Positions 1 to 7,411 of a DNA stretch of 24,921 bases are shown piece by piece; the stretch's first letter is position 1, and every line of letters starts with the position of its first letter. Below the pieces are notes generated by a model. It did no database searches. It saw nothing but the letters and a program-made list of their open reading frames with translations, and was not told where the DNA came from. This stretch comes from SLQH01 sp964612995. Its GTDB lineage: Bacteria > Planctomycetota > UBA11346. The stretch lies in contig CAZTGE010000054.1 in assembly GCA_964612995.1 (NCBI GenBank), positions 1 through 24,921 of the forward strand, read 5' to 3'. A program made the position numbers and the translations under genes.

Positions 1-230
1 AAGAAATGTTTGAAGGATGCGAAGATAAGTTCGGGCCAGACTACCAACATTTGATGCCTTTTGGACATGGCATTTTCGCGGGAGTCCAGAATGAGAAGCC
101 TGACCTTTACGAATTATGGAAAGACCGCATAGCGCACCTTCTGCGGCGTCCGTTAATGGATCCCCATCCGTTTGCTGATGAAATCGAGCGTCTCTACCCT
201 TGGTCTGATCCTGAATTTGGTACGGAATAG
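1..230 (+). CDS. McrB-like AAA protein, C-terminal end (partial)
   Basis: The reading frame is open from the window edge to a TAG at 228-230, so this is the end of a longer gene; the ATG at 6 is probably internal. Visible residues include a HLMPFGHGIFAGV block, then LRRPL, PHPF and a terminal YPW. I associate this pattern with the tail of AAA ATPases that partner McrC-like nucleases. The next gene starts one base inside the stop and encodes such a McrC-like protein, which supports a two-gene restriction-type operon: a nucleotide-driven translocase plus a nuclease acting on modified or foreign DNA. No Walker motif is in the window, so the ATPase identity rests on context and tail pattern. Base composition is lower in G+C than the phage genes further on. 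Confidence 0.55.
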   Translation, partial: EMFEGCEDKFGPDYQHLMPFGHGIFAGVQNEKPDLYELWKDRIAHLLRRPLMDPHPFADEIERLYPWSDPEFGTE

Positions 231-1492
231 TGTCGTCTATGACGATTATTACGGCCAGGGAAAGGTCTTCCAGGCGGATTTCTGACGATGTCGCGGACGC
301 GCTACGAGCCAGTCCGGACTTCGCGCACGCAATGGAATCCGGCATTCTCGGCATGGAACTCTGCGGATCGGGATTCAGCCTAACTACCTCGTGCTATGTC
401 GGGCAATTGACAATAGACGGCGTTGCGATCAATATCGAGGAGAAGGTCGCAGGATCGTTGTCTGCCCTCTTGCGGTATGCTTCACATAGTGCATTTCGCA
501 CCGAAGCCCTTGAAGGGGAAGCGGTTGACCTAAACCGACTCTTCCCGTTGCTCGTTGAGCAATTTTCGGACGCAGTCAATAGGTATGTGTCAGGCGGAAG
601 AAAGTTTTCCTATGGCTATAACAAAGGCGTCGGCAGTCTGGCCGGAGGCAAGCTGCTTTTAACCGACACTATTCGATTGCGCGCACAGGGACTGGGCCAC
701 CTACTCGCCTTTCAGAGGTCGCAGATCACTCATCATATTGATCCCAATCGCTGTATACTGGCTGCATTGAACATGAGCGAGCGGCTTGCTGACGCCTACG
801 GCGTAGCCGCCCCTGTCAGGTCACGCATACGAGGTATGTCGCTTATATTTTCCGACTGTAGAGACCAAGGGACACTATTCGGGTCTAGGATAGAACTTTC
901 TCGGGTTGCAGACCGCCTTTCGCGCGAGTGCGGAGATGCGTCGCTGAAAGACAGCCTTTCACTGGCCTCGATAATTCTCTTGCGAACATCCTTGTATCTT
1001 GACGGGATGACATCAAGGGGCGCGTCGCCGCGAACATGGTTCATAAATCTTGAATCGCTCTATGAACATTCCTTGAGAAGCGCTTTGTCTGATGTGGCAT
1101 CGACCAACGGCATCGGCATTATGGGTCCTTCAAGTGTGAATTCATGGATCTTCCCAAGTCAACGCAGATTCTCGGTTAATCCAGACTTTGTCATAGACAT
1201 CGGGGGAACGTTCGTTGCTGGCGACGCCAAGTATAAGCAGTACGGAGGATCGCCCCAAGTTAGTGACATCTATCAGTTGCTTAGCCATGCGAGGGCAATT
1301 GATGCTGTGGCCTGCTTCCTGGCGTACGCCTCGGAGACGACGCGTGTACACTACATGGGCGAGGCATTCGGCGAGTGCCCCGTCTATATCTTTGAGGTAG
1401 ATGTGAGAAATATAGAGAATTCAGCCCAGGTAATTGTTAATGCAGTTGTTCAGGTCATTGGGTCCCCTGCCACTTTGAGGGAAACATTGTGA
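230..1492 (+). CDS. McrC-like PD-(D/E)XK nuclease subunit
   Basis: A 420-residue protein starting at GTG 230, with an alternative ATG at 239. Near the C-terminus it has the McrC nuclease signature: LYE around residue 277-279, NPDF with Asp319, GDAKYK with Asp332 and Lys334, then SDIYQLL around 345-351. These fit the acidic and lysine residues of a PD-(D/E)XK active site followed by the McrC-type D-x-Y-Q helix. The N-terminal half would be the McrB-binding and DNA-binding part, and I cannot subdivide it. It overlaps the upstream McrB-like gene by one base, so translation is probably coupled. In McrBC systems this subunit cuts DNA after the AAA partner translocates; the target here is unknown. 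The gene ends 10 bases before the convergent recombinase gene. Lower G+C and different codon use from the phage core suggest separate acquisition. Confidence 0.8.
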   Translation: MSSMTIITARERSSRRISDDVADALRASPDFAHAMESGILGMELCGSGFSLTTSCYVGQLTIDGVAINIEEKVAGSLSALLRYASHSAFRTEALEGEAVDLNRLFPLLVEQFSDAVNRYVSGGRKFSYGYNKGVGSLAGGKLLLTDTIRLRAQGLGHLLAFQRSQITHHIDPNRCILAALNMSERLADAYGVAAPVRSRIRGMSLIFSDCRDQGTLFGSRIELSRVADRLSRECGDASLKDSLSLASIILLRTSLYLDGMTSRGASPRTWFINLESLYEHSLRSALSDVASTNGIGIMGPSSVNSWIFPSQRRFSVNPDFVIDIGGTFVAGDAKYKQYGGSPQVSDIYQLLSHARAIDAVACFLAYASETTRVHYMGEAFGECPVYIFEVDVRNIENSAQVIVNAVVQVIGSPATLRETL

Positions 1493-1502
1493 GAGCATCC
1501 CC

Positions 1503-3233
1503 TTAGTCTGCCCACGTATAGGATGCACCTTGCTTGCTCATGGACTTGATATCAGCCGCACAGTGAAGACTGCCCCCATTGATTAAGGACGTCACGATAC
1601 GTGGTGGCTGGCCCACAAGGTCAAGTAGTCGTCGCACAAAGGCTTCATCCACACCCTCGGCCATCGCCAGCGCCCGAACCGAGGGAGCGTCGCCCCGCTC
1701 CAGCGCCTCCTGCCAGACGAAGCCTCGCGCCAGGGCCTCCAGGGCCAGGTTGGGCTCGTCGCCTTGGGTTTCACTACCGTTGGCGGGCCCGAGTAGCCGG
1801 GTGCGACCGGACCGGCGTCGGCACACCACCGGCAGTTCCACCTCGACGCCTTCGGCGGTCAGTTCCAGCTCATCGCCGAGGTCCATCAGGTGCTCCAGGC
1901 CCTGGGAGCGGACGGTCATGGCGACCCGGTTCAGGCCAACGCTGATGTGGTCGAGGAGCACGGTGGCGATGCGGGTCTGCTCGCCGGGGTAGAGTTCGTT
2001 CCAGACGGTGTCGATCTTGCGCAGGGCATCGGTCACCGCCTGGTGGTCGACGGCGACGCCGTCCTGGTCGCCGCGCTTGCGGGCGGCGCGACTGGCGGCG
2101 GCAAGCACCTCGGGTGCCTGGAAGACGCCCTTGACCCGCTTGAGGACCTCGCGCTCCAGGTCGCCGGCCGGCACGCTGCCGACCGGGCACTGGTCGGCGC
2201 CGTGCTTCTGCGCGGTCTGGCAACGGTAGTAGCGGTAGAGAGCGCCGTTCTTCCCGGTAGTGGCACTTGGGCTCATGGAGCTGCCGCAGTGGGCGCACCG
2301 GACCAGGCCGATTAGGAAGGCCGGGTTGCGGGCGGCGCGGGTGCTGATGACGCGGTCGCGGTTGGCACGGGCCTGCGGCGCCTCGGCCAAGAGGGCGTGA
2401 ACCTCATCCCATACGCTCCGATCCACGATGGCATCGTGCTCACCGTTGTAGACCGCCCCCTTGTACTCGACCTCGCCGAGGTAGGTGCGGTTGCTCAGCA
2501 GCTTGTAGATGCCGCTCCGCGACCAGGGCGTGCCCTTGATGTGGCTGCCGTTCTTCGTGGTCCAGGTCTTGGTGGCGACGCCATTGGCCTTCAGCTCCTC
2601 GATGACCACGGTCGTGGAACGGGTCTGCAGGAAGCGGTCGAAGATCCAGCGGACCCAGCGGGCCTCTTCGTCGTTGATGAGGAGGAGCTTCTTCTGGTAA
2701 TCGACATCGTAGCCGAACGGCGGACGACCCCCGACCCACTTGCCCTTCTTCCGGCTCGCCGCCATCTTGTCGCGGATGCGCTCGGCGATGACCTCGCGCT
2801 CGAACTGGGCGAAGCTGAGCAGGATGTTGAGGGTCAGCCGGCCCATCGAGTCGTTGGTATTGAAGTGCTGAGTGACGGAGACGAATGTCACATCGGCGGC
2901 GGTGAAGGTCTCGATCAGCTGGGCGAAGTCGAACAGGCTGCGGGAGAGCCGGTCCACCTTGTAGACCACGACGCAGTCGATCTTGCCGGACCGGCAATCG
3001 TCGAGCAGGCGCTGCAGGCCCGGTCGCTCCAGGGTGGCGCCGGAGATGCCACCGTCGTCGTAGCGGTCCTTGATGAGCACCCAGCCCTCATGCCGTTGGC
3101 TGGCGATGTACGCTTCGCCGGCTTCGCGCTGGGCGTCGAGGCTGTTGAAATCCTGCTCCAGTCCTTCCTCGGTGCTCTTGCGCGTATAGATAGCGCATCG
3201 GGTCATGGGCTTGGTCGGGTCGCGTGGCATCAT
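1503..3233 (-). CDS. Large serine recombinase (phage/island integrase)
   Basis: A 576-residue site-specific recombinase that would integrate and excise the element by a phosphoserine mechanism. The N-terminal resolvase domain has IYTRKS with catalytic Ser20, YDDGGISGATLERP and VVVYKVDRLSRS. A recombinase domain with GGRPPFGYD and W..S.IYKLLSNRTYLGE follows. Next is a zinc ribbon with CAHC and, later, two more cysteines around YYRC and QCPVG, then a helical C-terminal region. I chose the ATG at 3233, which overlaps the TGA of the upstream DUF2924 gene; the frame is open further upstream, but that part lies over DUF2924 and looks spurious. DUF2924 next to this recombinase family is a common pairing. 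The last 30 or so codons are visibly less GC-rich and the end (SYTWAD) looks slightly short for the family. Confidence 0.93.
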   Translation of the reverse strand: MMPRDPTKPMTRCAIYTRKSTEEGLEQDFNSLDAQREAGEAYIASQRHEGWVLIKDRYDDGGISGATLERPGLQRLLDDCRSGKIDCVVVYKVDRLSRSLFDFAQLIETFTAADVTFVSVTQHFNTNDSMGRLTLNILLSFAQFEREVIAERIRDKMAASRKKGKWVGGRPPFGYDVDYQKKLLLINDEEARWVRWIFDRFLQTRSTTVVIEELKANGVATKTWTTKNGSHIKGTPWSRSGIYKLLSNRTYLGEVEYKGAVYNGEHDAIVDRSVWDEVHALLAEAPQARANRDRVISTRAARNPAFLIGLVRCAHCGSSMSPSATTGKNGALYRYYRCQTAQKHGADQCPVGSVPAGDLEREVLKRVKGVFQAPEVLAAASRAARKRGDQDGVAVDHQAVTDALRKIDTVWNELYPGEQTRIATVLLDHISVGLNRVAMTVRSQGLEHLMDLGDELELTAEGVEVELPVVCRRRSGRTRLLGPANGSETQGDEPNLALEALARGFVWQEALERGDAPSVRALAMAEGVDEAFVRRLLDLVGQPPRIVTSLINGGSLHCAADIKSMSKQGASYTWAD

Positions 3234-3682
3234 GCGTTGGCCCCCCGCTTCGAGCGCAGGCCGAAGAAGGCGTGGCCATTCCACTTCGTGCCGGTGATGT
3301 GCTTGGCGATCGCCGACAGGCTGCGCCAATTCTTGCCGGCATACTCGAAGCCGTTGTCGAGGATGGTCACCTCATGGCGGATGCCGTCGTGCTCGCGGAC
3401 GAGGACGCTGCCGGTGACGGGTAGGGTCGTCGAGTTGCGCTCGCGCCGCCGTCGCTCTTCGGCCTTTTTGTGGATCTCGCGCAGCTTCCGTTTGGTGGCC
3501 TCGGTCAGCCCGCCATAGGCCAGTTCCTGAATGCGGTAGGCGAGGCGCTTGCGCATCATCACCTTGCCGTATCCGGGCGGTTCAGTGTCGAAGAGGCTGC
3601 GCCAGCGGTCGCGCAGTTGATGAAGATCCATGCCTTCCAGGGCGGTGATCTGAGAGAGGACGGTGGTGGTTTGATCGCTCAT
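3230..3682 (-). CDS. DUF2924 family protein
   Basis: A 150-residue protein. The N-terminal helix-rich part (LRDRWRSLFDTEPPGYGKVMMRKRLAYRIQELAYGGL) and the C-terminal part (TRKR/NSTTLPVTGSVLVRE, then NGFEYAGKNWRSLSAIAKHITGTKWNGHAFFGL, given here only in outline) match DUF2924. That family is found almost always just upstream of a large serine recombinase. The C-terminal half has the layout of a small DNA-binding module. A strong AAGGAG sits just before the ATG at 3682, and the TGA at 3232-3230 overlaps the recombinase ATG, so the two proteins are translationally coupled. A role as accessory or directionality factor for the recombinase is inferred from the pairing; it is not proven by sequence. 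Confidence 0.88.
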   Translation of the reverse strand: MSDQTTTVLSQITALEGMDLHQLRDRWRSLFDTEPPGYGKVMMRKRLAYRIQELAYGGLTEATKRKLREIHKKAEERRRRERNSTTLPVTGSVLVREHDGIRHEVTILDNGFEYAGKNWRSLSAIAKHITGTKWNGHAFFGLRSKRGANA

Positions 3683-3684
3683 GT

Positions 3685-3870
3685 TTACTCCTTCCGGGAT
3701 GCGGTCGGTTCACATGAACGCTCTCCAGTTGCGCTATGGCAAGTTCTCTTGCCGGTCGGGTTGCGACGGAGACCTCTACGCCGGTAGTGGCGCACGACGC
3801 CAAGAGCGAGAAGCCCACCGATCTCCTCGAATATCACCTTCTGCTTGGGCTGCGTCCTGGCTCGGGGCAT
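3685..3870 (-). CDS. Small basic protein upstream of DUF2924
   Basis: A 61-residue reading frame starting at ATG 3870 with GGAGG five bases upstream (3876-3880). It ends in TAA two bases before the DUF2924 start codon. The product is rich in Arg and Lys and has no membrane segment. Spacing and the good ribosome binding site suggest a real first gene of the integrase operon. No family is recognised. A GTG at 3876 could give a two-residue longer form, but it would overlap the ribosome binding site. Confidence 0.5.
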   Translation of the reverse strand: MPRARTQPKQKVIFEEIGGLLALGVVRHYRRRGLRRNPTGKRTCHSATGERSCEPTASRKE

Positions 3871-3935
3871 GGTCACCTCCAGGGCCGCGCTGGAATCTTG
3901 CGGCTCTGCAGTATTCCCTACCCGCGTTTATGGCC

Positions 3936-3969
3936 AGTGGTCCGAACCCGATCCTATGCTTGGGCCACT
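3936..3969. repeat. Imperfect inverted repeat between membrane gene and integrase operon
   Basis: AGTGGTCC at 3936-3943 faces GGGCCACT at 3962-3969 (seven of eight pair normally, plus one G-T). It lies just past the end of the membrane-protein gene on the minus strand, before the small basic protein. There is no T-run, so it is at best a weak terminator; it could be an attachment or operator site. Confidence 0.3.
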
Positions 3970-3978
3970 CGGCCGAAA

Positions 3979-4860
3979 CTACCTAGGTTTGATCGATTGC
4001 CCTTTTTTGCACTTGAGGTCGGGTTCATCAGTGCAGGTAAATGTAGAGGCCGCAACATCGTAGGCAAAGCGGCTGAAAACCTCGCCGGCAGGATTCTTGA
4101 TCACCAGTTTGCCATTTTCTACAAGCCAGGAGTGCTCGTTGTGATTCCGACCCTGGCCGATCATTCCATCCGACAAGAACTCAATATTCTTGCCCTGTCC
4201 AGACTCTGGCGAGTGGGTCAGGAACCATTCGTTGTTGATAAGGACAAGGCGAAGTGTCTGGGCGCGTTGGTCCTCTGGCGTGCTCTCGGCCGCGAATATT
4301 CCAAGAACTGAACTCACGAGGCTCCTTCCTTCTGCCCTCTGTCGCCTAAACAAATACACCATCAGCACAGCTAGGCCTAACGCCAGCATGGCCACCAAGA
4401 ATATTGTGAAGACCTCTGATGAAGATGTATCATCACCATCAGAAGGGGTCGCAACTCCAGTTTTGTGGCGCGCTTCAAATGTGCAATTCCCGTCCGCCTG
4501 AGAGATTTCTGCAACCCAGGTAACCTCTTCGCCGGGCAAGAGACGATCAATTGAATACTGCCAAATCAGAGGAGAAGAGGACTGCTTGCCTATCTTTACC
4601 AGACTTGAAGGACTCCCCGTGGCGACATCGCTGATGGGCACATCGGAGGAAATCGCAATGCTGATTTCCACGGCCGGAGCACTTCCCGTGTTCACCAGCC
4701 GAAATGACGATAATGAGTATTGCTTGGTTCCGCCATCAAATGACAGATTGTCTGTTGCTGAAAACTCAAGTCCGGGGACCTTTTGCTGATAATGGTAGCC
4801 TGCAATGGTCACAAAGAATGTGCAAATAGCAGTTAAGATGATAGATGTGAGAGTTTTCAT
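3979..4860 (-). CDS. Membrane-anchored protein of unknown function (probable cargo)
   Basis: A 293-residue protein. It opens with a hydrophobic signal anchor (about residues 3-22) followed by an outside-type domain rich in Ser/Thr to about residue 145. A second strongly hydrophobic segment lies near 150-170, followed by RRQR as a cytoplasmic positive flank. A C-terminal cytoplasmic domain of about 120 residues completes it. No family is recognised. The ATG at 4860 has AAAGG at a good distance; a GTG at 4866 is the alternative. The gene sits between the ImmA-like gene and the integrase operon on the same strand, a usual place for genes expressed from the prophage. Its lower G+C contrasts with its neighbours, consistent with a lysogenic-conversion gene such as a superinfection-exclusion protein. 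That role is inferred only from place and topology. Confidence 0.75.
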   Translation of the reverse strand: MKTLTSIILTAICTFFVTIAGYHYQQKVPGLEFSATDNLSFDGGTKQYSLSSFRLVNTGSAPAVEISIAISSDVPISDVATGSPSSLVKIGKQSSSPLIWQYSIDRLLPGEEVTWVAEISQADGNCTFEARHKTGVATPSDGDDTSSSEVFTIFLVAMLALGLAVLMVYLFRRQRAEGRSLVSSVLGIFAAESTPEDQRAQTLRLVLINNEWFLTHSPESGQGKNIEFLSDGMIGQGRNHNEHSWLVENGKLVIKNPAGEVFSRFAYDVAASTFTCTDEPDLKCKKGQSIKPR

Positions 4861-4878
4861 GATCACTGCCTTTTCGTT

Positions 4879-5724
4879 CTATTCGTTCGCCGTCAGCACG
4901 GTCAGCACCTTGCCATATTTACCGAGACCACGCACCTCCTCGAACACATCTCCCCGGTCGCTGCCGAACCACATATTCCACCGACTCTCACCATCGTCGG
5001 TATCGGCTGCCTGGATCGCTGCGACATCCTTCGACATCTTGTGCGACTTCGTGAAGTCGGGCAGCTTCTCGCCCTTCTTCAAGAACGACATGTAGCCGAC
5101 CCGGTCGATCAGCTCCTTCGACCGGATGCAGTAGTCCACCACGCCATCGGTGGAGACGATCACGGCGGCGAGATGGCTGGTCAGCTCGGCGTAACGGATC
5201 GCGGCGGCGGTCAGCGATACGCTGCATTCGCCCTGCAACTGCTCTATGGCCTTGAGCCCGGCATCGTCGTCAGACATGCCGTCCACGAAGGCGCGACACG
5301 GCTTCTCTGGCATCAGGAAGCTGGCGGCGAAGTGGTCGGCCTGGCGCTCCTCCCAGCCCTTGCTAGCGCTGAGGAAGCCCTCGCCGGAGTAGTGGGGCTG
5401 GGTGCCGGTGATCAGCGGCTGATGGCTCTCGATGCAGATGTGTCCCAGCTCATGGGCGAGGGTGAAGTTGGTGAACCCGAAGTTGCCCGAGGTGCCGAGC
5501 ACGATGCGGAAGTCATTGGTGAGATACTCCGTCGAACCAACGACGCCAGGTGGAAGCGGCTCGTCGGCCTCGGCCTCCGGGATCACGCAGATGCCCAAGG
5601 CTTCGCAGGCGGCAAAAGGGCAGGCATGCATGCCGGTGATGCCAGCATCATCGAGCGCCGTCTTCGCCGCGTGGCGCGCCTCGGCCAACTGCGCCTTGAA
5701 CTCCCAAGACTTCTTCCAGCTCAT
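4879..5724 (-). CDS. ImmA/IrrE family metallopeptidase
   Basis: A 281-residue cytoplasmic zinc peptidase. HELGH at residues 91-95 is the zinc-binding motif. EERQADHFAASFLMP at about 125-139 supplies the third ligand and is typical of the ImmA/IrrE family (DUF955). In ICEBs1 and related elements the enzyme cleaves the Xre-type repressor to trigger induction. Here the repressor gene lies directly upstream on the same strand, and the AAGGAG of this gene overlaps the repressor stop codon. The natural substrate is therefore probably the neighbouring repressor (inference). The C-terminal 120 residues have no clear relative. Start ATG 5724 is well supported by the ribosome binding site. Confidence 0.92.
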   Translation of the reverse strand: MSWKKSWEFKAQLAEARHAAKTALDDAGITGMHACPFAACEALGICVIPEAEADEPLPPGVVGSTEYLTNDFRIVLGTSGNFGFTNFTLAHELGHICIESHQPLITGTQPHYSGEGFLSASKGWEERQADHFAASFLMPEKPCRAFVDGMSDDDAGLKAIEQLQGECSVSLTAAAIRYAELTSHLAAVIVSTDGVVDYCIRSKELIDRVGYMSFLKKGEKLPDFTKSHKMSKDVAAIQAADTDDGESRWNMWFGSDRGDVFEEVRGLGKYGKVLTVLTANE

Positions 5725-5729
5725 GTTCT

Positions 5730-6071
5730 CTACTCCTTGGCGTTGTCCTCGGCCAGGTTGCGGATCATCCTCTCGATCATGTCCTGCTGGCCCGGATTGA
5801 GGGACTCCACGGTGCGGTTGATGCGTGCCACGACGGAGTTGCCGAGGTCCTGCCGTGATCGCAGTTCCGGGTCGTCGGTACGCCCGGTCAGATAATCCAT
5901 GCTGGTGCCGAGCGCGTCTGCTAGACGTTTGAGGACGAGCAGTGATGGGTGGCGGCGTCCAGTCTCGAAGTGGCTGACCTGGCCAGCCTTGACCCCGATC
6001 TTCTGAGCGAGGTCGTCCTGGCTCATGTCCCGCGCCCTGCGTAGGTCGATAAGCCGGTTGGCGAACTGCAT
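5730..6071 (-). CDS. Xre-family transcriptional repressor (CI-like)
   Basis: A 113-residue protein. Its N-terminal Xre/Cro helix-turn-helix runs from FANRLIDLRRARDMSQDDLAQKIGV through VSHFETGRRHPSLLVLKRLADALG (in outline), followed by the DYLTGR end that is usual for this fold. The C-terminal 50 residues are short and helical, too short for a LexA-type peptidase domain. Inactivation therefore probably depends on the ImmA-like protease encoded next. I chose ATG 6071. A TTG at 6095 would add eight residues and has a better GGAGG upstream, so the start is uncertain. The gene diverges from the plus-strand early operon across a repeat-bearing control region, the usual arrangement of a lysogeny switch. 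Confidence 0.9.
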   Translation of the reverse strand: MQFANRLIDLRRARDMSQDDLAQKIGVKAGQVSHFETGRRHPSLLVLKRLADALGTSMDYLTGRTDDPELRSRQDLGNSVVARINRTVESLNPGQQDMIERMIRNLAEDNAKE

Positions 6072-6088
6072 GTCGCCTGTTGACCTAA

Positions 6089-6190
6089 TACTCAAAGTAG
6101 ATATCCTCCCCTACATCGTAGGCGCCGGCGGGGCGCCTCTCTCCTTGGATCAGCACTCTACTGAAAGGAGCGTGCTGTCCATACTCTATC
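6089..6190. promoter_or_regulatory. Divergent control region with repeated half-sites
   Basis: TACTCAAAGTA at 6089-6099 is an 11-base inverted repeat (TACT/AGTA). TACTGAAAG recurs at 6159-6167 and TACTC at about 6182-6186. CAGCAC at 6151-6156 faces GTGCTG at 6172-6177. These lie between the repressor and the first early gene, where operators are expected. Which repeats the repressor binds cannot be told from sequence, and no clear -35/-10 pair was found. Confidence 0.4.
6120..6138. repeat. GC-rich perfect hairpin in the divergent region
   Basis: AGGCGCC at 6120-6126 and GGCGCCT at 6132-6138 form a perfect seven-base stem with a five-base loop. It lies in the leader of the repressor transcript or just upstream of the early promoter. 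It has no T-run on either side, so an operator or insulating structure is as likely as a terminator. Confidence 0.45.
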
Positions 6191-6220
6191 GGGGCAAGAC
6201 CTTACGAGGAGGGTCACACG

Positions 6221-7411
6221 ATGGCACGAGGTGCTCATTCCTTCACCAACCAGGCGACGCTGGAGGCGTTCGACGACGTCAGCTTGTGGGAGATCCTCTC
6301 CCGCGAGCGCAAGTTCTGTGAGAGCAGGGACTTCTTCCTGCCAGCCAGACCGGGCGACGCGATCGATCGGACGGCGCTGTCCGAGCTACTGCGGTCGGTC
6401 GACCCGGCGCCCCCACCAGGGCTACTCGACGCATTCCTAACCATCGCCGAGGCGGCGACCGAGCGCCTGCACTCGAAGCTGATCGACCTCGCCACCCAGG
6501 TCGGCATTCCGCCCGAGGACATCATCGGTGACGATGTGACCCCGGTGATGCTCGCAGCCCGGATCTGGCGCCACGACGAGGCCGCGCTGAAGCGCCTGCT
6601 CGACCGGCAGCAGGTGGAGGGCCGCAAGGGCTACGACTCGTACTGGGCGGACGCCGACGAGGTGCCGGAACTGCGCGTCGAGAACATCACCGAGGAGATG
6701 ATCGCGGAATGGCGCGACCGCCTGACCGAGAAGTTCGTCGAACGCGGTCATGGCGGCGGCGTCACCATCTCGATCGTCGAGAACGATGGCTACGTCCATT
6801 TCCTGATCCGCCACGGCGCGACGCCGAAGCTGATGGTCGAGCACCAGCCGAGCGGCGAGGTGCGCAACAACATCTATCGGCCCTCGAACCTGGATATCCT
6901 CCGCTACGACACGGCTACCGGAATTCTCGGCGTTCACCGCAAGAACAAGTCCCGGTGGCTGGAGGACCTGTACCTGACGACCTTCTCGTTGGAGATCTTC
7001 CGGCGGGCCCACCTGTTCTGCGCCCAGGCCGTCTACACCCTGGAGCCGTTGCGGCAGCGGGGGCCGGCCATCCTGGAATGCGAGCACCTGCGGGGGATCG
7101 AGAAGATCGACCTCGTCCGCATCGGCCTCGACCATCACGGCGATCTGCGGCTGGAGACGGTTCACAAGGGGTCAAACCTCTTCGCCGCTCTGGCCGCGCA
7201 TGGGGTGGACTGGCGCACCTTCCCGGCGATCTGCGAGGCGACCTTCGCCGTGACCTTCTCGACCGGAGACACCAGGAACATCACGATCAAGGCGCCGAAC
7301 AACGCCCGCTGCGGTCGTCACGGTGACGAGGTGCTGCTCGCCGAGTGGCTGGAGGACGCGAAGATCAAACTGGAGAAGGTGACGGCGGATGAGGACAGGC
7401 CGGATTTCTGA
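6221..7411 (+). CDS. Conserved-looking protein of unknown function, first gene of early operon
   Basis: A 396-residue soluble protein with a strong GAGGAGGG before ATG 6221. It has no signal peptide or membrane segment. The C-terminal third has a patterned sequence: FAVTFSTGDTRNITIKAPN, then RHGDEVLLAEWL. This gives the impression of a family in which a beta-rich segment ends in a short helix with a conserved W-L. An aromatic and charged stretch around residues 215-255 (NLDILRYDTATGILGVH, then LEDLYLTTF) precedes it. No catalytic motif is visible. It overlaps the next gene by 23 bases, so the two are probably made together. Its position right after the repressor is where Cro, anti-repressor or host-takeover genes usually lie. 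Function is unknown. Confidence 0.82.
   Translation: MARGAHSFTNQATLEAFDDVSLWEILSRERKFCESRDFFLPARPGDAIDRTALSELLRSVDPAPPPGLLDAFLTIAEAATERLHSKLIDLATQVGIPPEDIIGDDVTPVMLAARIWRHDEAALKRLLDRQQVEGRKGYDSYWADADEVPELRVENITEEMIAEWRDRLTEKFVERGHGGGVTISIVENDGYVHFLIRHGATPKLMVEHQPSGEVRNNIYRPSNLDILRYDTATGILGVHRKNKSRWLEDLYLTTFSLEIFRRAHLFCAQAVYTLEPLRQRGPAILECEHLRGIEKIDLVRIGLDHHGDLRLETVHKGSNLFAALAAHGVDWRTFPAICEATFAVTFSTGDTRNITIKAPNNARCGRHGDEVLLAEWLEDAKIKLEKVTADEDRPDF

Noticed and set aside
2397..3518. Long plus-strand open frame opposite the recombinase and DUF2924 genes
   Set aside because: It mirrors the GC-rich codons of two clearly recognised minus-strand genes and shows no family motif.
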